In this document: piece after piece, positions 27,428-36,183 of the stretch
How positions within the stretch are numbered: the stretch's first letter is position 1
Layout of the letters: the number at the start of each line of letters is the position of its first letter
NCBI RefSeq assembly: GCF_000154905.1
Contig: NZ_GG770540.1
Coordinates: forward strand, 29,311 to 93,310
Reading direction: 5' to 3'
Source of the DNA: Streptomyces sp. SPB074
Lineage (GTDB): Bacteria; Actinomycetota; Actinomycetes; Streptomycetales; Streptomycetaceae
Length of the DNA stretch: 64,000 nt
Program-made: the position numbers and the translations under genes
The notes under the pieces: generated by a model
Database searches by the model: none
The model's input: only the letters and a program-made list of their open reading frames with translations
What the model was told of the DNA's origin: nothing

Positions 27428-28555
27428 ATGAGCGAGGACGGCAGAACGACGAGCGCGCCCGCACCTCTGCCACGCCCTTCCCGGTGGCGGCCCGGGACAC
27501 CCCCGCCCGGCCCCGCGCACCTCGACTTCCCGCCCGTGCGCAACGGCCTCGACTTCCTCCAGAGCGCCGTCGGACACCTCGACGACTGGGAAGGCGGCCA
27601 GGCCCGCGACGTGAAGTACGCCGTCCTGCACCTCCGGGCCGCCGTAGAGGTCCTCCTCAAAGCGCGTCTGCACGCCGAGGACTGGACCCTCGTCTTCGCG
27701 CCGTTCGTTCCGCCCAGGAAGATGACCCGCGAGAACTTGGAGAGCGCCGACTTCAAGAGCGTCACCCTTGCCGAGGCGATCACCCGTCTTCGCGACATCC
27801 CGCATGTCACCATCGACAAGACCGAGGAAGAGGAGCTCCTCGCCCTTGTCAGGGCCCGCAACAAGCTCCAGCACTTCGGCCTGACCGCCTCCGCGACCGA
27901 GGTCGAAGAGCGGACGGCGAAGGTGCTCGACTTCCTCATCCGCTTCTGCGACGAACAGCTCCTCCCCTACCTGACCAACGAGTCGGAGCTGCGGGAGGCA
28001 AAGGAAAGCCTGGAATCGCTCAGAGAGGGTCTGACCCGGGTCACCGCCTACGGCGACCAGCGCATGGAGCGCATCGGCAATGACCTGCGCCGGGAGGGCG
28101 CGGAGAACCGAACCATCGAGTGCCCCGAGTGCGAGCGGGCCGCCCTGGTGATCGGCGACTCCCCTGCCGATCCGCCCGCCGAGGGCCCGCCCGTCACGGC
28201 GACGTGCCGCTTCTGCGAGCGGACCTGGAGTACGGAGGACCTCGCCTTCCGCTACTTCGGGGGGAGGGGAAGACGGCCCGAGCGGCCCCACGCCTGCCCG
28301 CAGTGCGGGCAGGCGACGCTCGGGACCGGCGTCGTGCTGCGCTCCAGCCCCCGCACCCGGACCGTCTTCTGCTTCACCTGCCTTTTCCCCTCTCCTGAGC
28401 TGGGCTCGTGCTCCGACTGCGGGCATGTCGTGAGCCCCGCCGAGGACCCTTCCTTCTCGGGCCGGTGCGAGCGGTGCCGCGCGTCCGGTGCGCCCGTGTA
28501 CGAGGGCCGCCAGGACTACGGGTTCCACGATGAGGCGGAGGACGAGACGCCGTGA
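27428..28555 (+). CDS. HEPN-like/zinc-ribbon protein, copy 1
   Basis: The 375-residue protein has an N-terminal helical region (about 35-185) with AVLHLRAAVEVLLKARL and the RNKLQH motif (Arg144-His149). This fits the R-x4-H signature of HEPN domains, many of which are RNases in toxin or abortive-infection systems. The C-terminal part has six CxxC pairs (232/235, 260/263, 290/293, 315/318, 328/331, 347/350), enough for three zinc ribbons that may bind nucleic acid. A linker with a coiled coil (ELREAKESLESLREGLTRVT) joins them. A paralogue of identical length is at 59576. The function is inferred, not known. Confidence 0.7.
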   Translation: MSEDGRTTSAPAPLPRPSRWRPGTPPPGPAHLDFPPVRNGLDFLQSAVGHLDDWEGGQARDVKYAVLHLRAAVEVLLKARLHAEDWTLVFAPFVPPRKMTRENLESADFKSVTLAEAITRLRDIPHVTIDKTEEEELLALVRARNKLQHFGLTASATEVEERTAKVLDFLIRFCDEQLLPYLTNESELREAKESLESLREGLTRVTAYGDQRMERIGNDLRREGAENRTIECPECERAALVIGDSPADPPAEGPPVTATCRFCERTWSTEDLAFRYFGGRGRRPERPHACPQCGQATLGTGVVLRSSPRTRTVFCFTCLFPSPELGSCSDCGHVVSPAEDPSFSGRCERCRASGAPVYEGRQDYGFHDEAEDETP

Positions 28556-28581
28556 CCCAACCCGGCTCCGCCGGAGCACCT

Positions 28582-29960
28582 GGGTCTGTCAAACGAGCGG
28601 TGTAAGTAGGGTTGTTGAGGGTTACTGGCGGGCTGCGGAGAGTCGGCCGTCGAAGGTGATGTCGAAGGCGTTGAGAGCGGTTTTCCAGCGCATGGTCCAG
28701 CGGGCCTGGCCCTTGCCGGTCGGGTCGAGCGACATGATCGCCATGTAGACGCACTTCAGGGCGGCCTGTTCGTTCGGGAAGTGCCCCCGGGCTTTCACCG
28801 CCCGGCGGATCCTGGCGTTGACGGACTCGATCGCGTTGGTGGTGCAGACGATGCGGCGGATCTCAATGTCGAAGCGCAGGAACGGGGTGAACTCCTCCCA
28901 CGCGTTCTCCCAGAGCCTGACGTCGCCGGATACTTCTTGCCCCATGCGTCGGCGAACTCCGCGAACCGATCGAGGGCCGCGTCCTCGGTCGCCGCGGTGT
29001 AGACGGGCTTGAGGACCTTGGCGATCTTGTCCCAGTCCTGGCGGGCGGCATAGCGGAAGGAGTTCCGCGGCAGATGGACCACGCAGGTCTGCACGACGGT
29101 GCGGGGCCAGACGGTCTCGACCGCGTCGGGCAGGCCCTTGAGCCCGTCGCATACGAGCATGAGGACGTCGTTCACGCCGCGGTTCTTGATCTCGGTGAGG
29201 ATGTGCATCCAGTGCTTGGCGCCCTCGCCGCCGTCGCCGGCCCACAGCCCGAGAATGTCCCGCCGGCCCTCGACGGTGACGGCCAGGGCGACGTAGATGG
29301 GCCGGTTGGCGACCGCGCCGTCGCGGATCTTTACGTGGATGGCGTCGATGAAGACGACCGGGTAGACGGCGTCCAGGGGCCGGTTCTGCCATTCGGCCAT
29401 GCCTTCGAGGACCTTGTCGGTGATCGTGGAGATCGTCTGGCGCGACACGTCGGCGCCATAGACCTCGGCCAGGTGGGCCTGGACCTCGCCGGTGGTCAGG
29501 CCCTTCGCCGCGAGTGAGATGACCATCTCGTCGACGCCGGACAAACGCTTCTGGCGCTTCTTGACGATCTTCGGTTCGAAGGAGCCCTCGCGGTCGCGGG
29601 GCACGGTTGTCTCCACCGGGCCCACGTCGGTCAGTACGGTCTTGGCGCGGGTGCCGTTGCGGGAGTTGCCGCCGTTCTTCCCCGCCGGGTCGTGCTTGTC
29701 ATAGCCGAGGTGGTCGGTGATCTCGCCCTCGAGGGCCGACTCCAGGAGTCGTTTGGTCAGCTGCTGGAGCAGCCCGCCCTCGCCGGTCAGCTGCAGGCCC
29801 TCCGCCTGAGCCCGGCCCACCAACTCGTCGATCAGCCGGTCGTCCACAGACTTCGACGGCACCGTCTCAGACGGCTCGACGGGCTCGGCCTTGGTCACGT
29901 TGTTGCTGGTCATCGAGCATCTTCCATGATCGGGAGTTACACCGAACGTTTTACAGTCCC
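28582..29960 (-). mobile_element. IS256-family element
   Basis: The imperfect inverted ends GGGTCTGTCAAACG (left) and GGGACTGTAAAACG (right, inverse), both followed by CGGTGTAA, bound an IS256-type transposase gene. The expected 8-9 bp target duplication is not visible. It lies 26 bp after the first HEPN-like gene and 4 bp before the end of the XRE gene. Confidence 0.8.
28622..29913 (-). pseudogene. IS256-family transposase with one frameshift
   Basis: The first 325 codons, from ATG 29913, are typical (LTGEGGLLQQLTKRLLESAL, YPVVFIDAIHVKIRDGAV with the first Asp, VLMLVCDGLKGLPDAVETVW with the second). The frame breaks after WGKKYPA (about 28935), where one base seems missing. It continues as VRLWENAWEEFTPFLRFDIE and TTNAIESVNARIRRAVKARG (containing the Glu) to 28622. 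The transposase is inactive unless the frameshift is an assembly error. Confidence 0.85.
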
Positions 29961-30995
29961 CTTCTCAGGCGGCAAGCACGCTGTGTGCGCGGTCGATGAA
30001 GTCGCGGGCGGCTGGCGTGGTGCGGTGCTGGCCGAGACGTTCCGCGAGGGAGAGCAGGGGCGCGGTGGTGCGGTGCGAGCTGATCGTTTCGGTGAGGTCC
30101 AGCGCGGTGCCGGCGGTGGCGCACGCGCGCTCTAGGCGGTGTCTTCAAATGTCACGCCCACATCAGGAGCGAGGCGAGGGTGACGGCTGCGTGATAGGAC
30201 TCGGCGGTCTTGTCGTAGCGGGTTGCGATGCCGCGCCACTGCTTCAAGCGGTTGAAGCACCGTTCGACCACGTTGCGCTGCTTGTAGAGCTGCTTGTCGA
30301 AGATCGGCGGGCGGCCGCCCCGGCTGCCGCGCCGGAGCCGGTTGCGTATCTGGTCGGCACGCTCGGGGATGGTGTGGCTGATGCCTCGGTGTCGCAGCCA
30401 GGCGCGTATCGCGCGGGAGCTGTAGCCCTTGTCGCCCAGCACGTGCGCGGGCCTCGTCCGGGGGCGGCCCGGGCCGACGCGCGGCACCCTGATCGCTTCC
30501 ATCACGGCGGCGAACTGGGTGCAGTCGTTGGTGTTGCCACTCGTGAGGACAAAGGCGAGCGGGCGTCCGAAGGCGTCGCAGACCAGGTGGATCTTGCTGG
30601 TCAGCCCACCTCGGGAGCGTCCGAGTGCCCGGTCGCGGTGCCCCCTTTTCGGGCCCCGGCCGCATGCTGGTGGGCGCGTACGACGGTGGAGTCGACCGAC
30701 ACCAGCCAGCCGACCTCTCCTGCCGCGTCCGAGCGGGCCTGTGCGGCCTGGAGCATCCGTTCGAAGGTGCCGTCCAGGGCCCACCGGCGGAAACGGGTGT
30801 GCAAGGTGTGCCAGGAGCCGTACCGCTCGGGCACATCTCGCCAGGCCGTGCCCGTCCGGAACTTCCACACGATCCCGTTGAGCACGGTCCGGTCGTCCAA
30901 GCGCTTCCGCCCACGAGAAGCCCCGGGCAACAGCGGACGGAGGAACTCCCGGGCCCTGACCCTGGAGTTTGGACACCGGAGAGACTTGGATCTTG

Positions 30996-31331
30996 ATGGT
31001 CCAGGAGAACGGAGTCCCTGTGGGGATGAAGCATTACCCCGCCGAGTTCAAGGCGGACGCGGTCGCGTTGTACCGGTCGCGTCCGGGAGCGACGATCAAG
31101 TCGGTCGCCGCCGATCTCGGAGTGAACACCGAGACGCTGCGGAACTGGATCCGGGCCGCCGACGGACGCCGCGCCGGTGCCCATTCCGCCCCCGCAACGG
31201 CACCGCAGCCTGCCGGTGACCCGGTTCAGGCGGAGCTGGCCGCCGCGCGCAAGAGGATCCGCGAGCTGGAGGAAGAACGCGACATCCTCCGCAAGGCGGC
31301 CCGGTATTTCGCGACGGAGACGCGCTGGTGA
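30996..31331 (+). CDS. IS3-family transposase OrfA, copy B
   Basis: Identical in protein sequence to copy A OrfA at 3966-4301. It has an HTH plus a C-terminal coiled coil and overlaps orfB by GTGA. The start is ATG 30996. Confidence 0.9.
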   Translation: MVQENGVPVGMKHYPAEFKADAVALYRSRPGATIKSVAADLGVNTETLRNWIRAADGRRAGAHSAPATAPQPAGDPVQAELAAARKRIRELEEERDILRKAARYFATETRW

Positions 31332-32230
31332 ACCGCTGCCAGTTCGTTGAGGATCACCAGCGCCGATACGGCGTGAAGCGGCTCTGCGACATTCTCGGGA
31401 TCGCCCGCTCGAGTTTCTATTACTGGCGTCGCACCGCCCCGGCTCGCATGGCCCGTCAGGCCGCTGACGACCGGCTCGCGGCCCGGATACGCAAGGCCCA
31501 CAAGGAGTCCGACGGCACCTACGGAGTCCCGAGGATCACTGCCGAGCTCCGCGACGAGGGCGGCCAGGCGGTCAACCACAAGCGCGTTGCCAGGATCATG
31601 CGGACCATCGGCCTCGAAGGGGTCCGTCTGCGGCGCCGGCACCGCACCACCATCGCCGACCCGGCCACCGCGAAGGCCCCGGACCTGATCGGCCGCGACT
31701 TCACCGCGAAGGAGATCAACACCAAGTACGTCGGTGACATCACCTACTTGAGCGTCGGCGGCGGACGGTTCTGCTATCTCGCGACAGTGATCGACCTGTG
31801 CTCGCGCCGCCTGGCAGGCTGGGCGATCGCCGACCACATGCGCACCGAGCTCGTCATCGACGCCCTCGCCGCCGCGGAACGGACCCGCGGCAGTCTGAAC
31901 GGGGCGATCATGCACACCGATCACGGAGCCCAGTACACCAGCGGGGCCTTCGCGGACGCCTGCCGCCGGGCCGGTGTCCTGCAGAGCATGAGCGCCGTCG
32001 GGTCCAGCGCGGACAACGCCGCCGCCGAATCGTTCAACGCCAGCTTTAAAAGGGAGACGTTGAAGGGCCGAAAGGGCTGGTCAAGCGAGCGCGAGGCACG
32101 ACTCGACGCCTTCCACTGGCTGTCCCGCTACAACACCCGACGCCGTCATTCCCGGCTCGGCCAGCGAGCCCCGATCACCTACGAGATCACCGTCCACCCA
32201 ACCTCAACTACCCTGGCCCGAGCCGCATAG
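31328..32230 (+). CDS. IS3-family transposase OrfB, copy B
   Basis: The 300-residue DDE integrase is identical to the copy A protein, with all three catalytic residues present (GDITY, HTDHG, AAAESFN). It is complete and is a candidate source of ongoing transposition in this replicon. Confidence 0.93.
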   Translation: MNRCQFVEDHQRRYGVKRLCDILGIARSSFYYWRRTAPARMARQAADDRLAARIRKAHKESDGTYGVPRITAELRDEGGQAVNHKRVARIMRTIGLEGVRLRRRHRTTIADPATAKAPDLIGRDFTAKEINTKYVGDITYLSVGGGRFCYLATVIDLCSRRLAGWAIADHMRTELVIDALAAAERTRGSLNGAIMHTDHGAQYTSGAFADACRRAGVLQSMSAVGSSADNAAAESFNASFKRETLKGRKGWSSEREARLDAFHWLSRYNTRRRHSRLGQRAPITYEITVHPTSTTLARAA

Positions 32231-33701
32231 ACGTGTTCAAACTCCAGGGTCAAGGCCCCCCACTCCGCATCGGACTATTCATGACGACGTATCATCCGAC
32301 CATGATCCACCACTCAAGATCAATTGAAGACAGGCCCTAGCTCGCCCTGTGCGTACTGGGCGTCCGCCATCCGGCACAGGTAGACGGCGTGGGTGCGGAC
32401 GGTGGTGGGGCCGAGCAGCTCGTCGGCCGCCGTGAACTCGGTCTCGGCGCGGTCGTGCTGGCCCATGTCGCGGTGGCTGGACGCGCGGGCGCCGAGGATT
32501 TCGGCGCGGTCGAACCAGTACGCCCACTGCGGGGCCTGGTCCTGCTGCTCGTCAGCGCGGGCGAGGAGAGTTTCCGCGGCGTCGAAATCGTCCCAGCACC
32601 GGGCGTCGCCGAGGTGGGCGCGGGCGCGGCCGCGCCGGCTGTGCATCATCGCTTCGACGCGGGGATCGGTGCGGCCGCGGACGGCGGCGAGTGCTGCGGT
32701 GGCCATGTCGTCGGCGTCGTGGAGACGGCCGGTGTTGTAGGCGGAGACGCACCAGAACGCCAGGACGTTGGCGCCGAGGGCGTCGTCTCCGGCGACGCGA
32801 GCCGCGCGCAACGCGGTCAGGAACGTGCCGTCGGCGCAGTCGCCCCGGGTGTCGAACAGGGCGGCGGCGCGCTGGCGGGCGAGGTCGGCGGCCGCGGCGT
32901 ACAGGCGGGCGCCGTGCGCGTCGGTGTAGGTGCGCTGGTTGATGATGCCGTTGACCAGTGCGAGGGCGCTCGACGCTTCGGCGAGGACGGTACCGCCCCC
33001 GTCTTCGTCGTCCCGCTCCCGGAGCTCCTGGGCGCGGGCCTCCAGCTTGGCCACTCCGGCCTCTCCGATGCGCTGGCCGGTGGTGAGCTGCCCGGCGGCC
33101 ACCGGATCGGCCGTGAGCCAGTTCAACAGGGCGGCGGTCAGGGTGCCGCCGGAGATCAGTACGAGTTCCCGTCGCGTGACGCCCATGGCACCCCTTGTGA
33201 GTTCGGTGAGGGACTGGGAGGCGCCGAGAAGCGTCCAGGGCCGGGGAGTTGGCCTCTGGGCGGGATCCTCGGACAACCACTCTGGCCATGGTCGCTCATC
33301 GACCGCCGTAGGCGGAATACCGAGCAGATCGGCGATGAGCCGTTGGGTCGGGTCGTCCGGCTCGCGGTCGTGCTCCCAGTACCACACGCCATCGCGGCCG
33401 GTCTGGATCGGGTGGCCGCGCTCGCGGCTGCGGGCGCGTAAGCGGGTGGCCATCTCCGCCAGACTCCACCCGCGCATCTTCCGGGCGCGGGTCAGCAGGT
33501 AGCCGCGGGGGCTACCGGCCGTGTGGGGCGTCCTGGGGCCATTGGCACCTCCGCTGTGCGCATGCCCAGACACGGGCGGTGGCCGCACTCTACGGCGGCC
33601 GGGCCGGCGGCGGTAGCCGCTTCGGTGTTGCTCCCTGTTGCTCGTGGTCGCAACGCAGAGCAACACCGTCATCACGCCTCGCGGGCGAGCACGACGCCAC
33701 C

Positions 33702-33866
33702 ATGAAGAGGCTGAACGAGGCCCTCACGAACGGCGACGCCCGGAGGGTGAAGCTCATGCGCAAGTACTTGGAGCACATCGAGCACTTCCAGAGGCAGGCT
33801 GACAGCATGTGGGCCAACCGCCATCGCAGCAAGCCGCCGACGCCCCGCAGCTCCACCGAGAAGTAG
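33702..33866 (+). CDS. small hypothetical protein
   Basis: A 54-residue basic, helical protein (MKRLNEALTNGDARRVKLMR, then LEHIEHFQRQADSM) with a disordered Ser/Pro tail. It lies 12 bp before the next gene and points away from the XRE gene, so it is probably in one transcript with the 33879 gene. Small genes next to XRE/TPR regulators in Streptomyces are often their DUF397-type partners, but this one lacks that signature. Confidence 0.5.
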   Translation: MKRLNEALTNGDARRVKLMRKYLEHIEHFQRQADSMWANRHRSKPPTPRSSTEK

Positions 33867-33878
33867 TGAGGCAGTCGC

Positions 33879-34229
33879 GTGGCTCGGCTCAAGACGGAAG
33901 CTGCGCCCATCTTTCCCCGTGGAATGGAGAGTTTCTGGACGTCCGGCGGTCACCAGGACCGGGTGCGAGTAGCGACGATCCACCAAGCGGACGGGGTGTG
34001 GGTTCTGGTCTGGGACCCCGACTACGTCTCCGCAACCTTCCACGAGACGGCGCTCGCGGCCGTCGCGGCAGCTCGCGACTCGTACGCCGCCTACCTGGCT
34101 GCCGAGTACGCGTCTGATGAGGAGGGGCGGCGTAACGAGGCCACCGCCAAACGCCAGGGAGGTGCCGTGGCGCGGGCAGTACGGGCACCGATGGGCGGCC
34201 AACGAAAGTTGCCAAACAGCGCCAAGTAG
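33879..34229 (+). CDS. hypothetical protein
   Basis: The 116-residue protein starts with a GTG. The central part (VRVATIHQADGVWVLVWDPD, YVSATFHETALAAVAAARDS) looks like a small alpha/beta domain, and the C-terminus is basic. No family is recognised. It probably forms a two-gene unit with 33702-33866. Confidence 0.55.
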   Translation: MARLKTEAAPIFPRGMESFWTSGGHQDRVRVATIHQADGVWVLVWDPDYVSATFHETALAAVAAARDSYAAYLAAEYASDEEGRRNEATAKRQGGAVARAVRAPMGGQRKLPNSAK

Positions 34230-34429
34230 ATCGGTGCACGGTCTGGTGAAAGCAGGCCGGGCACCGCCATGCGGACTACCGGTCCCGGCGTGACGTCAGA
34301 CACGTTGCCCCAAGGCGGGGATGACTACAGGCAGCACACGTTGTCCGGAGGTTGCCCACACGTTGTCCCCACCCCCTGGCTACGGTCTCAGGCGCCCACG
34401 CCCGAATGGGATCTCGAACCTTTTGCAGG

Positions 34430-34730
34430 GCTTTCACGGGCCACTCGCCCTGGACGAGTTGGGTCAGCCGACCGGGTCAGCCTGATTCGGGGCGAGGCTG
34501 GTGACGGCGTAGACGGTCTTCGTCAGAGCCTCGCCGGTCTCCTTGTTCACGCGGGTTCGCTTGATCTCGATGGCCTGGACGGCGTGCGGGCCCGGCCTGG
34601 TCGGTGCGCGCCTTCAGTCGTTGTACCTCGCGCCATCCGGGGCTGGCGGGGCGGCGGCGGTCCAACTGTGGCATCTGCCGCCAGCGCAGGCGGCGCCAGC
34701 TGGTCAATGCGGGCGCTCTGGGAGCTGAGA
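34430..34730 (-). pseudogene. ISAs1-like transposase relic
   Basis: Reading leftward in a mixture of frames gives VQAIEIKRTRVNKETGEALT, KTVYAVTSLAPNQADP and then LTQLVQGEWPVKALQKVRD, the order seen near the C-terminus of ISAs1-family transposases. Frameshifts and missing flanks show it is degraded. The surrounding 34230-34853 holds no other gene; a G9 run lies at about 34743-34752. Confidence 0.45.
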
Positions 34731-34853
34731 GCCTCCCCCATGAGGGGGGGGGACGTGGCGAGGAGGCGATCTCCCGGTCCCTGCACTTATCTGAGGAAAG
34801 CCGGGCGAGGGCCTGAGTCTGGCCCTCGGCTGCTGGGGCGCCAGGGATCTGGG

Positions 34854-34870
34854 TGACTACGGCGTAATCA
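34854..34870. promoter_or_regulatory. parS-like palindrome 1, upstream of parA
   Basis: TGACTACGGCGTAATCA, one mismatch from the perfect 17-bp palindrome TGATTACGGCGTAATCA. It lies 69 bp before the parA ATG at 34939. Confidence 0.75.
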
Positions 34871-34938
34871 CCCAGGCGAATGAGTGAACTAACCCCACAT
34901 GCCCCATCTCCCTCTTGATGGTTAGTAACATCTCTCTC

Positions 34939-36183
34939 ATGACTCAGCCCAGCGCCCGCGAAAAGGTCGTCTCCAAACTTCCCGCCAGTCTCCGCCAACA
35001 GCTCAAGATCCGTGCAGCACAACATCGCCTCGACATTCAGATCGCCGTGGAACAAGCCATCCACGCCTGGACCGCCCTCGCCGCCTCCCCCGCAGCCGTT
35101 GACGTCAGCGGTGCCAGCTCCTTCGCCACCTTCCTCCCCCCCGGCCAGTGGGACGCATTCAAAACGATCGCTTCCGCCCGTGACGTGACCCTCACTCAGG
35201 GCTTGGCACAAGCCGTGCAGCTGTGGCTCGACATGAACCCTTCTCCCGAGGTCATCCGTCCAGAGACAACCCGCCGCATCATCGTCTGTAACCAGAAGGG
35301 CGGTGTGGGCAAGACCGCCATCACGGCGGGGACAGGAGAAGCCCTGGCCGAGGATCCTGACATCCTGCGCCCGGTACGAGTCGCCAAGCAGCTCGCCGCC
35401 GCACAACTCGCATCACCGGAAACTGACGGCAGCAGCGACGCGCTCGAGGTAGAAAACCTCCCCGGCCTCGGCCTGCGCGTCCTCCTGATTGACTTCGACC
35501 CCCAATGCCACCTCACCCGCCAGCTCGGCGCCGAGCCCCTCCCCCTCGACGGCGACAGCCTCACCAAGCACATGGGCGGAGAGGCAAAGGGCGAACTCCG
35601 CGACCTGATCGTCGCCGTCGACCAGGAACACTTCGGCGACCGGCTCCACATGCTGCCCGGCTGCAACGACGCTTTCCTCCTCGACGTCAAACTCGCGTCC
35701 GTTCGCGCCAGCGAGAAAGCCCTCGAACGAGCCCTCGCACCCCTCGAAGGTGATTACGACGTAATCATCGTCGACTGCCCACCCAGCCTCGGCCTCTCCA
35801 TGGACGCCGCGATCTACTACGGCCACCGCCGCGACGGCGAAGCCCCCGGACAGTCAGGCACACTCATCGTCGTCCAGGCCGAAGACAGCTCCGCCGACGC
35901 CTACGACATGCTCACCACCCAGATCGACGACCTCCGCAACGACCTCGACGTCGTCATCGACTACCTCGGCATCGTCGTCAACCTCTACGACGCCCGCCGC
36001 GGCTACATCGCCACCAGCTCCCTGCAGGGCTGGGTCGACATAAAGGACCCCCGCGTCGTCGGCCTCGTCGGCGACCTCAAGGAGCAGAAGGAAGCCGTAC
36101 GCATGCAACAACCGCTCCTGTCCTACTCCCCCACCTGCACACAGTCCGTCGCCATGCGCGCCCTCGCCCGGGAGCTCGCATGA
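34939..36183 (+). CDS. parA: ParA-type partition ATPase with N-terminal DNA-binding-like repeats
   Basis: The 414-residue protein has the deviant Walker A motif QKGGVGKT (119-126), VLLIDFDPQCHLTRQL, the Walker B motif YDVIIVDCPPSLG and LIVVQAEDSSADAYDML. Residues 1-100 hold two similar segments (SLRQQLKIRAAQHRLDIQIA and QWDAFKTIASARDVTLTQGL), each followed by an AVxxW helix. They look like tandem ribbon-helix-helix-type units and could bind the operon promoter. ATG 34939 is preferred; ATG 34918 and TTG 34915 are possible. It is coupled to parB by ATGA. Confidence 0.93.
   Translation: MTQPSAREKVVSKLPASLRQQLKIRAAQHRLDIQIAVEQAIHAWTALAASPAAVDVSGASSFATFLPPGQWDAFKTIASARDVTLTQGLAQAVQLWLDMNPSPEVIRPETTRRIIVCNQKGGVGKTAITAGTGEALAEDPDILRPVRVAKQLAAAQLASPETDGSSDALEVENLPGLGLRVLLIDFDPQCHLTRQLGAEPLPLDGDSLTKHMGGEAKGELRDLIVAVDQEHFGDRLHMLPGCNDAFLLDVKLASVRASEKALERALAPLEGDYDVIIVDCPPSLGLSMDAAIYYGHRRDGEAPGQSGTLIVVQAEDSSADAYDMLTTQIDDLRNDLDVVIDYLGIVVNLYDARRGYIATSSLQGWVDIKDPRVVGLVGDLKEQKEAVRMQQPLLSYSPTCTQSVAMRALARELA
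35751..35767. promoter_or_regulatory. parS-like palindrome 2, inside parA
   Basis: TGATTACGACGTAATCA lies within the codons for the conserved YDVIIVD Walker B strand, so DNA site and protein motif share the same bases. Confidence 0.65.

Larger units (their letters stand above)
30951..32258 (+). mobile_element. IS3-family element, copy B (1308 bp)
   Basis: Same length, ends and encoded proteins as copy A at 3039-4346, in the opposite orientation. It is flanked by a 3-bp duplication CCC (30948-30950 and 32259-32261). Confidence 0.93.
30152..32295 (-). pseudogene. IS5-family transposase split by IS3 copy B
   Basis: The N-terminus, MIRRHE then a TAG stop then SDAEWG, is right of the IS3. The rest, EFLRPLLPGASRGRKRLDDR, NGIVWKFRTGTAWRDVPERY and SVDSTVVRAHQHAAGARK, is left of it. 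An A4G5 run then marks a probable programmed -1 slip into SRGGLTSKIHLVCDAFGRPL, HVLGDKGYSSRAIRAWLRHR and ERCFNRLKQWRGIATRYDKT. The nonsense codon and the insertion make it inactive. Confidence 0.85.
30136..32336 (-). mobile_element. IS5-family element carrying IS3 copy B
   Basis: Inverted ends GCGGTGTCTTCAA (left) and GGCCTGTCTTCAA (right, inverse) are flanked by CTAG at 30132-30135 and 32337-32340. The duplication lies inside the XRE gene. The element is itself interrupted by 30951-32258. Confidence 0.88.
29965..33573 (-). pseudogene. XRE-family regulator split by nested IS elements
   Basis: The N-terminal part (33573-32337) has an HTH (LTRARKMRGWSLAEMATRLR, then TGRDGVWYWEHDREPDDPTQ) and a TPR-like helical domain down to AQYAQGEL. 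The C-terminal 54 codons (RACATAGTALDLTE to RAHSVLAA) lie at 30131-29965. Removing 30136-32336 and one CTAG copy restores AQYAQGELERACATAG in frame. This is the typical actinomycete XRE regulator with a C-terminal tetratricopeptide domain. The GTG at 33573 is the likely start; an ATG at 33675 gives a less plausible N-terminus. Confidence 0.88.

Noticed and set aside
34477..35406. 309-codon minus-strand ORF over the start of parA
   Set aside because: It overlaps parA antisense; only a short ISAs1-like relic in this region is supported.
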